This document shows positions 49,770-61,500 of a stretch of 64,000 nucleotides of DNA, piece by piece (position 1 is the stretch's first letter; every line of letters starts with the position of its first letter). The notes beneath the pieces are model-generated. The model ran no database searches and had not been told where the DNA came from. It was given only the letters and a program-made list of their open reading frames with translations. Position numbers and translations under genes: made by a program. This DNA is from Margaritispora aquatica. Lineage: Eukaryota > Ascomycota > Leotiomycetes > Helotiales > Discinellaceae. The stretch covers positions 1,302,001 to 1,366,000 of the forward strand of contig VJWN01000006.1 of NCBI GenBank assembly GCA_007644065.1, given 5' to 3'.

Positions 49770-50934
49770 TTAAAACTCCTGTCCAGCAAACAAGTCATCA
49801 TCGAAGTTGGCAGCTTCAAATCCAGCTTGGGTGTTTGCATCGTTCCACTCTTGGATGGCGGGCGAAAAGTCTTCATCTCCCTCGATAAACAGAGGACCAG
49901 CTCGAATAGCCTCACGCATTGGGAATGGTTCATCAGGTGTGATGATACCATACTTCAAAGCATTTCTGTAAACGCGCTGCTGCTCCTCGATAGATGGAAC
50001 AATTTGAGCGGTCAGGCATTGATCATACTCGGCCTTGGCTCTCTTCTTTGACATACGCTTCTTCCGCTGTTCGGGTCTGCGAGGTTGGTAAACATAACCA
50101 GGATACAACACGGCATGCTTTTTCTTCTCTTCCTCTGCGTACTTCTTGTAATCTGCCTTGCGAGACTTTGGCTCAGCAGCCCAGCGCTTGCTGATGATCG
50201 AGGCTGAGAAATGTTAGTCAAGGAGCAGATGTGGAGATGCTTTAACTTACAGGCAGCTGCCAAGCCGAGAGTTCCATAAGCTTCATCACCTTGCATGTCT
50301 CGAAATTGCTCTTGGCGATAGATGATCCATGGATTGCGAGGGCGAGGAATCTTGTCTGCAGCATCTGCACCTTCTTCAAACTCTTCCTCCTCGATCTCGG
50401 GGACAAAGAATGGAGCACCTTGGGAAGTATAAGGACCCTGATCACGAATCTTGAGCTCATCTTCTCCGATCAACGCGATTGGAGGGGTCTGGAGTCGGAC
50501 ATGAAGAGGACTTCCAGGAGCCCAGGTAGAGCCAAGCTCGCCAAATCCAAAGAGAAGACTTGGGCCAACGTAAATCCATCCTGGCATATGAGCCTGTCTG
50601 AAGAAGATGGGTGCGACATTGGTATCTTGCCTAAGGTTGATTTCATTAATTTAATTTCTGCGGTGTTGCATGGAGGAACTTACTGGTAGAGATGTGAAAG
50701 AATTTGAGCTTGCGTAATACCATCGGGAGCGTTGATCATCGTAAGAAAGCTGTTGTCTGGGACCATGGTAATTCTTGAATAACGGTTGAGCTGCGGCTTG
50801 ATTTGCGCCCAAAGGATATCGCACGGGGCAGGGGCAGGATCGATGGTCTGCAGAAACATGTTTTGAGCGGGGTAATCAAAACCACGCTGGAAGGGCAGTT
50901 CTGCTTGTCCTACTTGGAGGTTTGAGGTTGCCAT
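49770..50934 (-). CDS. MAT1-2-1: mating-type HMG-box transcription factor MAT1-2-1
   Basis: Three exons on the minus strand, 50934-50684, 50630-50251 and 50203-49770, with introns of 53 and 47 nt; 354 residues. The MATA HMG box begins about residue 177 (KIPRPRNPWIIYRQEQFRD) and continues as LGLAAASSIISKRWAAEPK, SRKADYKKYAEEEKKKHA, and YPGYVYQPRRPEQRKKR, a basic nuclear-localisation-like tail. The second intron splits a Ser codon (T/CC) inside the HMG box, the intron position conserved in MAT1-2-1 genes of filamentous ascomycetes. It is the master regulator of the MAT1-2 identity: it binds DNA, controls pheromone and receptor genes and is needed for fertile crosses. Its position between APN2 and SLA2 confirms the call. 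No MAT1-1-1 was recognised, so this copy looks like a MAT1-2 (probably heterothallic) genotype. Confidence 0.96.
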
Positions 50935-51284
50935 TGTTGATGAGGATCAAGAACAAGTATAGCAAGACGTGTTCTGATGTAAAAGAAAGAACAAATTGGT
51001 GAGTTGAAAGATGCGATGAGGCAAAGAAGTCGCAGAATTGTTTGTCGTCGAAAGGTTTGATTTTTGGAATGTTGGTGGGGGGGAGAAAATTATATACTGG
51101 CGAGGCACAACTAAGTTTTACGCTAATACGAGGGCCAAAGGCGATTGCTGAAAGTGAATACTTGGGCTTCTACAGACCGACCCACAATACTATCTGTTTT
51201 GTTCCTAAAGTGAATTTAGATATCGTGATCATTTTCTAGCAGTTAAGTTCAACTTTATTCTGCAACGCAGCTTACTTACTAATA
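50935..51284. promoter_or_regulatory. divergent promoter of MAT1-2-1 and the neighbouring candidate gene
   Basis: 350 bp between the MAT1-2-1 start (minus) and the first ATG of the spliced candidate (plus). If that candidate is real, the region drives both genes. I see no defined operator. Confidence 0.35.
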
Positions 51285-52023
51285 ATGAACCTGAAAGGTA
51301 ACCAGTACGTATTGCCAGTACGCTACCTACATATTTTAAAAGTCAGCGGATCCTCAATAGCAAGTGATGCAAACTACACGAAAGAAAACATCTTGCGCCA
51401 ACAGAAACAGCTGACGAACTTTGTGAGTCTTAATGCCATTCTAGAATGCTGGTAGCTGATCAGACAGGAATATATTCAAACGGGACATGAAGTGTCTACT
51501 TGCCAGAATCTCATTCAACAAACAGCTTGCAAATGTGAACACTTTCCCAAAGGATGATAACGGGCACTACCAGGTCTATGGGAAGGTGGTCAAATTGATG
51601 CTCTTGTACGTGCGATCTTATGGAGAAGATCTGTTCAGCCACACATATTATCCTTTGCTGGGAACGGAGTGGCAACAGGTACGTCGCAGCTATAGATAAT
51701 TGTCTGGGTTGCTGTCTTTACTAATAAATGTCAGTCGCAGGATTCCTGAGGGTAATGCATCACGAATAATATGATTGTAGCAGGAGAAATTCAGCAGCAT
51801 CAACACCTTCTTGACCAAAGAAATGTCCACATCATCACAGCTACGCAGTCTCTGGTGCTTGATGCGGCCGCGCCTCGAAGTAAAGCCTGCCATGCTGAAG
51901 TGGTGGAACAGCGCAATTTGGTGCCCAAAGATCAAACTTGCCATCAAACGTACAACTGCCCATGATGACATGAAATGGGTGGGAAAAGGCCTGCCGGTAA
52001 AGATCGCTCAAGCCAGAGTTTGA
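51285..52023 (+). CDS. candidate accessory MAT1-2 gene, unrecognised protein
   Basis: I do not recognise this protein. A model without defects is exon 1 51285-51422 (MNLKGNQYVLPVRYLHILK onward), donor GTGAGT at 51423, exon 2 from 51526 or 51493 to 51678 (KDDNGHYQVYGKVVKLMLLY, FSHTYYPLLGTEWQQ), a 105-nt intron with GTACGT donor, ACTAAT branch and TAGCAG acceptor, and exon 3 51784-52023 (KFSSINTFLTKEMSTSS, LKWWNSAIWCPKIKLA). It would give about 177-188 residues, basic and Trp/Tyr-containing. The exon 1-2 junction is ambiguous: the best-looking 45-nt intron (acceptor at 51467) gives a frame that stops at about 51556. It is divergent from MAT1-2-1 inside the MAT locus, a place where some Leotiomycetes carry a second MAT1-2 gene (MAT1-2-4/MAT1-2-10 of Sclerotiniaceae). 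Homology to that gene is untested. Confidence 0.5.
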
Positions 52024-54295
52024 AACTTTGGTCGGCCTTACGATAGCAGGGACACCTCATTTCTATGTTGAGAGTGATCTTTAGGACTTCGACTCCTTCT
52101 GGGATATGATTCAAATCCTAACTCACATAGATATTTGGATATTGTCAGATTCCAAGAACGCTGACAGCTAGCAGCTCAAGACTCAATACTGAAAACAGTC
52201 CAATTACGAAGGTTCGAGGATTATATTGCTAGTTGGAAGATGTTGTTCAGCACATATCGATGATGGGTCCTTTGTCTTGTTCTTTGTCATACCTAGCAGT
52301 CATCAAAAGCCACTGGAAAATGCCGAGCCATATGCTGCAATTATGGGGCGGGAGGAATGAGCTTTGGTCATATTGAGCGGCAATGCTGTTTATTTAGTCT
52401 GTCAAATGCAACGAAACGTCTTTGTGAGCTGCAGCGATTTGCCCGTGCATCCCCTGCAAGAGGCTCAGTCTAAAGGGATAGTCATACTATCCCTTGCTTG
52501 GATCTTAACCCTTGTCCCTAGTAAGGATCGATCTTCAGCTCAAGAGTCTAGATCCCGTGTTGCTCGTTGTAACATGAGATAGGACCAGACCATTCCGTGT
52601 TTCTTTATAACACGACCAATAACATTGGTAAGCGAAAAAAAAAAGAAAAAGAAAAGAAAACATGGATTATGTTGGAGTTGCTGTTCTAATATGATGCTGC
52701 AAATTGCAGCAAATTAGTTTCGGTAGTAGATGTTGTCATATTCCGTTTGGTCCTGTATCTGCAGCCACTTAGCGGAGGAACCTCCGAACTTGGCTGACAA
52801 CCAACATTTGTGGGGAGTGAAATTGTAACCAACAGTGTGGACTGATACTGAGTGGTCCCAGCAGAATTCCCACCCCCCAAACTGCGAGGAGGTGTGTCGG
52901 CAAAAGAAGAGTTCGATCTGCTTCCCGAGAGAGGGATTGTGAAGATCGAAGAGGAAATGTCATCCCCCCAACCAACCACAATATACATCAGGAATGAGAT
53001 AACAGAGGAATAAATGGCGTCGCATGGCTCCTCCAAAATCTAAGGAGGTTAGACAGTGTAATACCGGTATCTCTACCTGGATACCCCATTTTGTGGCCGA
53101 AGGCAAACATGAGGAAGATCTTGAATGCGCATGAAAGACTAAGATGAAAGCAATAATCGACGTAACAAGTAAGTATCGACTTGCCAGATCAAAGGCAGGC
53201 AGTTGGAAAAGTAGCTAGCAAGAGCAGCTAGACACCAAAATTGAAGTATAAAACAACAGATTGACGAAAGTTTCAGTTGTCTATTGCTGATATGTTTACC
53301 TTGCCTACCTGTAGCTAGCCGTTGGATTGATATCCGCTATTGCTAGAATCCAGGATACCCTACTCCACGTATCCGTAATCATAAAAAAGGATCCGGGATT
53401 TGCACTCTCATCCTTCACACTGAAGTGTCAGATGCCGTTGATGCATAACTTGAGCGCAGCTTGAGAGGACGAACAGGAATAAGTTAGTGACGGAATTCCT
53501 TGTAGAGAAGCGGTAGGAACCATCAATGGCACAAGCGCATATCGATCCTGCATCATCTGTATTGTCAGTCGGTCATCTCCAGCAAACGCATCCAGTTCCA
53601 GTAGTCCGAAGCCGCAACCCAACCCAAGCAAGTCCAAGTCGAAGCCAAAGGAAGGACACCGCAAGCAAAACCAAGGCAACCCAGGAGATCCATCAATCGG
53701 CCCCATCAACCACATCGCAACCACGCAGTAAGTACCTCATCGACAAGAAACGAAGTAGAAGTAGAGATGGAAGAAGAAGAGGAGGAGGAGGACCCACGAC
53801 CCAAGGTGGGCACAGCTTTTAATATATGCATCCCCCAGCCCTCATCAAAAGAGAGGTTCACAACACATCACACCAAAGGGCGTCAATGGAGCCAGGAGAG
53901 AAAATTTTCGTGGTTCTGGGGGAAAAGGTGGGTGACACTACGTTGATTAAGGTAAGGTAAGGTAGCGTACATGCCTACCTCGCGTGTATCGGTATCGGTC
54001 AGCGCTCCGTTCAGAAAGCACAGAGCGCCTACTGGCGACTTACAAACGAGGAAATCGCAGCAAAATGATTTTTGGGGGGTTCTGGCGTCACGAAATCGGC
54101 GATGGGGTTTGAAAAGAATTTGGTCAGTCGTGAAATTTTTAGACTAGAATAGGTTCCGAATAAATAGGTAGGCAGGTAGGTTGCACCTCATCCTCCCAAC
54201 CCATCCACCACCCTAGAAAGCTCCTTTCCTCCAACCACGCAGCATTACCATCTTAAATGTACAATCCTCCAACACCTTTAATCACCTTTCCTCGC
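52024..54295. other. right part of the mating-type locus, candidate gene to SLA2
   Basis: About 2.3 kb with only motif-free frames: minus strand 53036-52686 (116 codons), plus strand 53526-53822 (98 codons, Arg/Ser-rich). It contains a perfect 9-bp hairpin (52473-52495) and the SLA2 3' flank. No MAT1-1-1 or other MAT gene remnant was recognised. Confidence 0.45.
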
Positions 54296-57200
54296 CTATT
54301 CTTGGTAGGACACCTTTCTCATCTCGCCTAGCCTCTGTCTTGCTGCAGCCAGGTTATTCTCCAATTGTAGAATCTCGACCTATTGTGGTGAATTAGTGAA
54401 CATTCTGAACTGGGCGTGCGTGACAATAAAGACATACCTGTTGTTCCATTTCCCGAACCTTGAACTCATGCGCGCCTAAAGCACCATAATCCATTTTTTC
54501 ATCCTCTGCATCACGATCTTTAATCATGCTCTGCACTTGTCTGACCAAGGTCCTGCATGCTGCACCAACTGCCTTGCTAGCTTGCTCCAGCGATTCTTGA
54601 CTCTTGCTCATGAAGCCCGCCTTGACTCTGCTAGCAGCGACCAGCTGTGCTGTTGAAGCAGCGACATTGTTAGAAGCGACGATAAGCTGCTCTGGACTGT
54701 TGCGACCAGAAAGAACACCATCCGCCGTCTCGATCAAAGTGTTGGTCGAGGAAGCGACTGCCTTTGCGGCGGAGATGAGACCCTCAGTCCAACGATTGTT
54801 CTTCTTGTAGAAATTGCTCTTCGAAGATGTTCCTTTGCCAGCTTGTACAATTTCTTGCTGAGAAATGGTAGCGGCCTGGATCAATCTTGCAATGGCATTG
54901 GTGACAGCAATAGCAGCATCCAGAATTGAATCGTGAATGCGAAGCTCGTAAGTTGAGTATCCATCCTTTGGCTTGGACTTGAGCTTAGCAAGACGATCTG
55001 CTGCAGCTTTGATGGCATCAGCAGCCTTGTTCAGCTCGCTGTCGACAAGGTCACCGAGATCTCCCTTGTTGTTTACCAACTTTCCGCTGTTAGGCGCAAA
55101 TGTATCAGCAAGCTTGCTCAACTTTTGCAAGTTCATCAAAACGTCGTTATTGCAATTAATGACCACATCAGTCTTCTGCATAGGATCCATGCCATCAAGG
55201 CGGAAGCTCTGGAGACCCCGGAAGAATTTAACAGTTGACAACGCAGATTGACGGGCCCCATTCGTGAGCTGGTCGGCCTTCTTGTCATCAGTAGCAAGTC
55301 TGGTGAGACCTTTAGTATTGCTGAGAACATCTGCAATAGAGCTAGCAAAGACGTTGATTGTCCGAATAATTTCTGCATGACTGCTGTTTGGCCCATCAGC
55401 GATAAAATTGTTGAAGGAAGTAGCAAATTCCATTGAGCTTGAAGATGCCTTCTCAACTTGCGACAACACATATGACGGCGTTGCATTTTGGTTACCAGCT
55501 TGCATAGAAGAGTCTAGCTCGTACAATGCATCATCGACTCGCTGGACACCACTCTGTAGCACCGAATCAATGATGTCGTTGATCTTGTCAATGTTGGCAA
55601 GGAGCATAGCATCAATCTCGCCATCCAGTGCCTGATCAGTGTCACCCCTTGACATCTCAAGCTCATTCAGTCTAATCAGGGTATCATCCAAACTTTGCTT
55701 ATAGACTTCGAGCTCTTCTTCCTTCTCACGAAGCAAACGCTCGGCATCGGAGCCACCTTCGCTGTATTTTGAGTGAACCTCTTCAAGAGCCTGTGACTTC
55801 TTGCGGAGGGCGTCCTCAAGATCCGTCATCTCCCGATTGTACTTCGAAAGCATAGACGACAGTTCTGTCCCTTTGCTCCGCTCCAAATTATCCGCACGGT
55901 CAAGAGCCATTCGCAACTCGCGCTTCAGCTTCTCTAGTTCTTCGCGATTTCCACCAGTGAGACGATCCTTCTCATGCAAAGCTCTATCACGCTCTCGGAT
56001 CATATCAGCCAGCTCAAGATTCTTAGTCTTGATTTCTCGCTCCAACTTCTCACGCTTATCAATAGCTTCCTGGGCTGAAGCAGCCTTCAACTGCACACTC
56101 TTGAACTTCTGGAGCAAGTCCAAATGCTCGTGGCGGAGCTGGGAGTACAGTTTTGCAAGGGCTTCATACTTTGTCCTCCACGTGTTGACTTGCTCCTGGA
56201 GCGCTCGAATTTGATCGTCCTTGCTGCCTATTTGCTGCCCATAGCTGTTTTGAAGGTTGGCAAGCTCGCCTTCCAAAGCTTTGATCTTCTGGTCGTATTG
56301 CTGAAGCATGAGCTGATCTCGGGCATACTGAGCTCGTGCATCAAAGTTCTCCTGCTCTAATTGCGCCATACGTCCCTGGGTTTGCTGCTGGAATTGCTGT
56401 GCATGAAGTGCCTCCTGCTCTCGCCTTTGCTGCTCGGCCAATTGTCTCTGCTGCTCCTCGAAGTCACGCTGCGCTTGAAGTGCAGCTTGTTGTTGGGCAT
56501 AGAACTGAGCTTGCTGTCGCTCTTCAAGGACTCTCTGTTGCTCCTCATATTCTCTATTTTGCCGTGCTTGCTCAGTCTTCCAGAATTCTCCAATTTCTCC
56601 CGGCTCGTCCACTTTTGGTGCTGGAGGCGGAGGTGTAATTTCTCTCTCGATCTCTTGCTTAGGCCGCTGCGGTAATCTTGGAGCTGCATCATCCTCGGAG
56701 AGAAGACTTGGAGGGTCTTGTGGGAGTTTGGGGACGGTGATCAAACTTGTGAGGTATCGAAGGTTGGAGCATTCGTAGTAGAACTTGACCAGTCTATAAT
56801 GTTGGGCATCGTATCGCATTCTGAGGGGTTCAAGAGCATCATCGTCACCAGTTGCTAATTCGCGTTAGTTGTGAAATTCCACATGAACTCCTGCACACTT
56901 ACTTGTGTGCATAGCCCTCAACATGCTAGTAATGAACTTGTAAATGCCATATGTTTCCTGTACCAACGGGACCAACGCAGAAATCCTACACTCATTGTTT
57001 CCACCACTTCTGAAATGCGAGAAAATCAACTTTTGGAACTGCTCAATTTTATCTTGAAGTTGCATGAGGTCGGTGATCGTTTCGTAGCCTTCGTTCGGGT
57101 CATTGATGCCCTTTAAACTAATGTACTCTGCGTATTCAAACGTGCCATTGAAATCTGGATGTTGAGAGTGGAAAGATAGTTTGGCCATGAGAAATGCGAC

Positions 57201-57770
57201 ATATTCTTTGATTAATGGTCCGTATCCACGCATACCCTCCCCAGCCATGCCTCTGTTCAAACTCTCCAGCCAGTTCCGGTTCGACATTGCTTCACGCAGA
57301 GTCGAAGTATGACCTTCCTGCAGAACCTTATGGACCGTAATCAAGGCCTTGAATGTTTGGACTTCATCTGCGAGGATAGGTTGTCTATACAGAAAGTGAA
57401 CATGTCAGCCTCCTCTGCCCATTGCCCCAACCCTCGGTATTGTCGGAATTAGACATTATAACTATGCTGCAGATCTTCCTGAGCCTACTGCGAGTATCTT
57501 GGGCACTCACACTTTCATGCCAGCCCAGAAGGCGGCTGAGGACTTGTGGTCCCATGTGTACACGATACAGCTCCGGACATGCTTGCGCTTTGGGGCAGTC
57601 TCCTCGATACTCGTAGCTTTCCGGATATTGATCGCAAGCTCACTTTCGGACCTGTAAAGGCGCAATTAGTGATTGCAATGAAAAGGGAGCAAAGTAGAAA
57701 CAGGCGCACGAAGATGCCCCCAACAGGTAGATACTGACTTGGTGTGATCCGTATTGCGAGTGGTTGCCAT
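54296..57770 (-). CDS. SLA2: endocytic actin adaptor Sla2/End4 (ANTH + I/LWEQ)
   Basis: Five exons on the minus strand: 57770-57739, 57651-57511, 57384-56903, 56854-54438 and 54379-54296; 1051 residues, the usual Sla2 length. The N-terminal ANTH domain (about 1-280) contains ESELAINIRKATS, RKHVRSCIVYTWDHKSS and TFKALITVHKVLQEGH. Next is a Gln-rich coiled coil (about 340-640). The C-terminal I/LWEQ/talin-like actin-binding module contains VTNAIARLIQAATISQQEIV, NNRWTEGLISAAKAVA and the final NNLAAARQRLGEMRK. It links PtdIns(4,5)P2-rich membrane and clathrin coats to actin at endocytic patches. The last short exon completes the conserved terminal helix. SLA2 is the canonical right flank of MAT. 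Confidence 0.96.
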
Positions 57771-58457
57771 ATTGACGAGCGCTCAATGCGCACGAATATT
57801 CTCAGGAAATGTCCAAAACCAGAAAGCAAAGAACTGTACAAAAGGAATGTGTGAGGAGCTTGTGACAGTTAATTGATACAAAGGTCGTCGAACTTGCATG
57901 AACGGCGGCGGCCTTGCAGTTGGTGTTGGGTTCACTTTTAGCGAGTGGAGCTGCGTAATGTGGCGGCGCAAGCGGCGAGTTGTACAAAAGCTTATGATAC
58001 TATGGTGGAAGGCACCAGCATTTGAAAAGATAGAACTGGAGGAGAAGAATAGACGTAATTCTTTAGCTTGACATAATTTTTGTTGAGTCGCAAAAAGCAA
58101 TTGAATTTTGAACAGAATCACTTTGAATAAAGTCGCAGGAGAAGTGAAACACTAACTGACATCACTACCAAAACATTGCTGAAGAATGCCTCATTTTAAC
58201 AAATACTTTATTTCTAGATGCACATCAATTGCACATAGCTCTATTCTCAAACCCAAGAATATGTGCCTCCGAAACTCCAGAGTGCTATACCAAGCCTCGT
58301 CCATTCCCAACACCGCAAATGCCCCCATAATTCAGGTGTACCATTTATCCACTACTCCAACCAATCTTGCCCGCCAATCCGATGTTATGCTTGTACAAAA
58401 CCACATGTCCTCATTCTAGTTCGATTCCCATTTCAAACAGTTCAAGTCGTACGATCC
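57771..58457. other. spacer upstream of SLA2
   Basis: About 690 bp holding the SLA2 promoter and the 3' UTR of the SMP-domain gene. Frames are short and without motifs. Confidence 0.5.
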
Positions 58458-61400
58458 TCATATGCCGCCATCTTCATCTACCAAATTACTTCGCTCCCGA
58501 GCCTGATCCTCCTGTGCTGCCACCCAAGACGGTAAATGATGACTATCCTCTTCGGGACTCGATGACAAAACACGAGTAGGAACTCGCCTCTTAGGTAATC
58601 GTGGAGGAGACTTGGGAGATGGTGGATTCACATAGTCCTTCTCTATCGATGTCGGCGCATTGTCCTCGGATTGAGGACTCCTCTTTGGAAGCCGAGGAGG
58701 CTCACGTGGAAAGATATCATGAGATGTGTTCTTGGCGCTTGGCTTAGCTTCTTCCTCTTCCTCGTCATCAACCCAAGGATGCATATAAGACAGAGTCTGT
58801 TCGACCAAAGGCGTGTTAGGTTCTGAGAGTTCTGCGACAGGAGCAGCAACCACGAAAAGGCCTTCCTCTTCGCTGGAACCACTTCCTCTCGGACTTCCTC
58901 GTCTTCTTGGCAGTGGAGGAGGTGGTACAGAATGATGATGAGAACCTCGCTCGGGGGTCTTGCTGTCAATTTCCTTCCTCTTGGGTTGCAAGTCAGGTGG
59001 AGGAATAGCTTTTCGCTTCGGCACAGGTATTGGAGCAGTTTTCGTCTTCTTCTCGGGATGTGGTAGAGGTTGACCTGGTGGAGGCAGTGGCTGTCCACGG
59101 CCCATTACCAAAGGTCGCGCTGGCGCCTCCTCTGTAGTGCTCGATCGTTGTTCACTTTGTCGTTGAAGTGCATTCCAACCCCATTTTTTTGCGTTGGCCG
59201 CAGCATTTGATACAGCTGCGAGGGTCAATCGTTTCGTTGTCTCTGATGATGCTGATTTTGCTGACGAGGACGAGGTAGAGTTCTCACGTCTTGGGTCGTT
59301 CCCAAATGCCTTTGCAGATTGCTGGTCTGATCGAAATGAGGCGTTCCCAATACTTGAAGGGCTAGGAGGGTATGAAGTAGAGGCAGTATCAGGGGTAGGG
59401 TCACGAAGACTATGAGTAGGAAGCGGTGTGAGATTCTGGTCAACTTCCTTTTCAGAATTATTTGATCCAGTTGAGGAGACCGAGGACAAGCTGCCTTGTT
59501 TGTCGACTCGGGATGAGCGTGATGGAGATTCCGAGAGAATGGACGACTGTGGTGGTGACTGAGATAATGCTGCAACGGCAGCCATTGCGTGACTGTGATC
59601 TGGTGGAGTACTAGAGTACTTGACCGCGTCCGCATGTGTTGCATCCGTGCTAACAACTGGAGATGAAACACTTGCAAAAGGCCCAGCTCTAAAGACCTTT
59701 GGCACCTCGGGAGCAGACGCCCTAGTTTCAATGCTAGTAGTAGAGGCGTTGCCTTTGGATCCTCCCATATTGAACATTGATTTCGTAGATTTCCGTGCAT
59801 GCAAACCACTTTGTTGGCTTTCCGGAGGTGTAGTCAGGCTTTTCTCCATCCGTGGCAGGTCCAATATTGATTCCGAATCGTCAGACTGAAAGTTTTCTCC
59901 TTTACGAGAATCGATATTAGCAACTTCATCGACATCACCTCCCATGGCAGCTTCTGATTTAGGATCGCTTGGTTTATGAGTACCAGTATTATCTGTCCAA
60001 ATGCCACCTCTCCAAGGCTTGCCCTCAGTGGAGAAAAATGGTGAATCGTCCCAGTTAGGAAATACGAGACTTTCGGCTATGACCTCCTTGATTCGGTTCT
60101 CGATTTGCCTCAAAATCACTGTATACGTGATCTGCCTTGCACTCACAATCGGTTCGACTTGTAAGTCAATTTTTGGAACAGTTGCAAATGTTATCCACAG
60201 ACGATTAGATGGTGGTGGCTTGATGCGAATCATGGCATGGCCTTCAACACGCTTCACCACAACTGCCAACAGGAGATCGAACTCTCTGGCTTTGAACCGT
60301 GTTCCAAGATCCATGCGTGCTGTGGTGGCAACTTCTAGTCGAAAGTTCCCAGAATACCTAACATCGCACTCAACAACCATCTCACCATCCACAGTTAAGT
60401 CTTTTAAGCGAGGGTTCGTGATGACTGGAGCTGCTTCCCCCATGTCTAAATGTCGAAGAGAGATCTTAGAAAGAAAAGACGGTGTCTTGACTCTCGAGAT
60501 CTTCTTGGTGATCTTTGACCTCACAAAGTCAACCACCTCTTGGGTTTTATACAGTCCTAGAAACACTCTACCAATAACAGCGTTGATCCATCTAGTTTGC
60601 AATTGTTCCTCGGAAGAATGTAGTTTCTGGACTAAAGTTATGATGTCCTTGACATCGTATTGCAGAGGAACTGGTGGATTGTATTTCGAGTCCGAATTTC
60701 TCTCCTGGTTCCTGAGCATAGCAAAATAGAAGTCTTCTTTTGTAGAGCAGTTTTCCGAGTATAGGAAAAATGGTTTGGATGGAGTTCCATCGGGTGTGAG
60801 TTCCCCCACATCTGCTCGTCTTGCCAGACATAATGCATTCCGCTTGATGAACAACTCTCCTTCGGGCGTTTCGTCCCCTCCAGAATAACAAGAGATCGAA
60901 TGATGAGCTAAGCTAACCACATGCCTAACTTCGAGTTGCTCTTCGTCGTCAAACAACATTAAGTGTCCGTGTCTTGAAAAATCAGTACTTTCACATGTCT
61001 TCTAGCAAAGATACCTACCTCAGGACAATATAGAAGTAATTCCCACCCCTCTTCTGCGGCTTCCCTACTCCCTTGTTCTCGATCGGACTTCCAGTCGGTT
61101 TCCTCTCAAATATACTCCGGTACATGCTCTGGTATACACTTGGGCTGGCCGCAGACACCGTCGCGGATCCAACAGGCGTTGGCCTCTCGGGTGGTTTGCC
61201 CTGTACCTCCCACCATCTCTCGATATACTCTCTCGAACAATAAAAGTATCCGGACGACGTCTCCGTTTCCGTATTCACTCTCGATTGAAACTTCTCTGCT
61301 AGAGAGTTCTGCACCCGTTTTATAGCATCCGTATCATCTCCGTCCTCCACTATCTCGCTGAGCTCTTCTTCCCTCTTCGCAGCATCATCATGGACTGGGA

Positions 61401-61500
61401 ACGTAAAGTATGCATGGGTAAGGAAGACGGCAACGACCAGCGGAATGAGTGTAAGGCCTCCGAGAATGTAAATCAAGAGAAAGCCCAGCAGACCGACCAT
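58458..61500 (-). CDS. TEX2/Nvj2-type SMP-domain lipid-transfer protein
   Basis: Two exons on the minus strand, 61500-61019 and 60972-58458 (46-nt intron), giving 998 residues. The start is the ATG for MVGLLGFLLIYILGGLTLIP, an N-terminal transmembrane anchor; the open frame upstream has no ATG. A PH-like domain follows (YFYIVLRHGHLMLFDD, ISCYSGGDETPEGELFIKR), then the SMP (lipid-binding TULIP) domain, with RWINAVIGRVFLGLYKTQ, SLRHLDMGEAAPVI, NPRLKDLTVDGEMVVECDV and WITFATVPKIDLQVEP. The last 500 residues are Ser/Pro-rich and disordered. The yeast relative Nvj2 acts at ER-vacuole and ER-Golgi contacts in ceramide transfer; a similar contact-site role is likely. TEX2-type genes are recorded near MAT in other ascomycetes. 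Confidence 0.92.

Noticed and set aside
52686..53036. 116-codon minus-strand frame in the MAT locus, considered as a MAT gene
   Set aside because: No HMG, alpha-box or other MAT motif and no splice signals; composition looks random.
53526..53822. 98-codon Arg/Ser-rich plus-strand frame near SLA2
   Set aside because: The basic tail comes from an agaagaagagg purine run; no homologous motif seen.
58410..58430. tRNA B-box-like word (agttcgattcc)
   Set aside because: Flanking bases cannot form a T stem, and no A box or acceptor stem is present.
60001..60729. 242-codon plus-strand frame
   Set aside because: Antisense shadow of the SMP-domain gene; the minus strand carries the real domain motifs.
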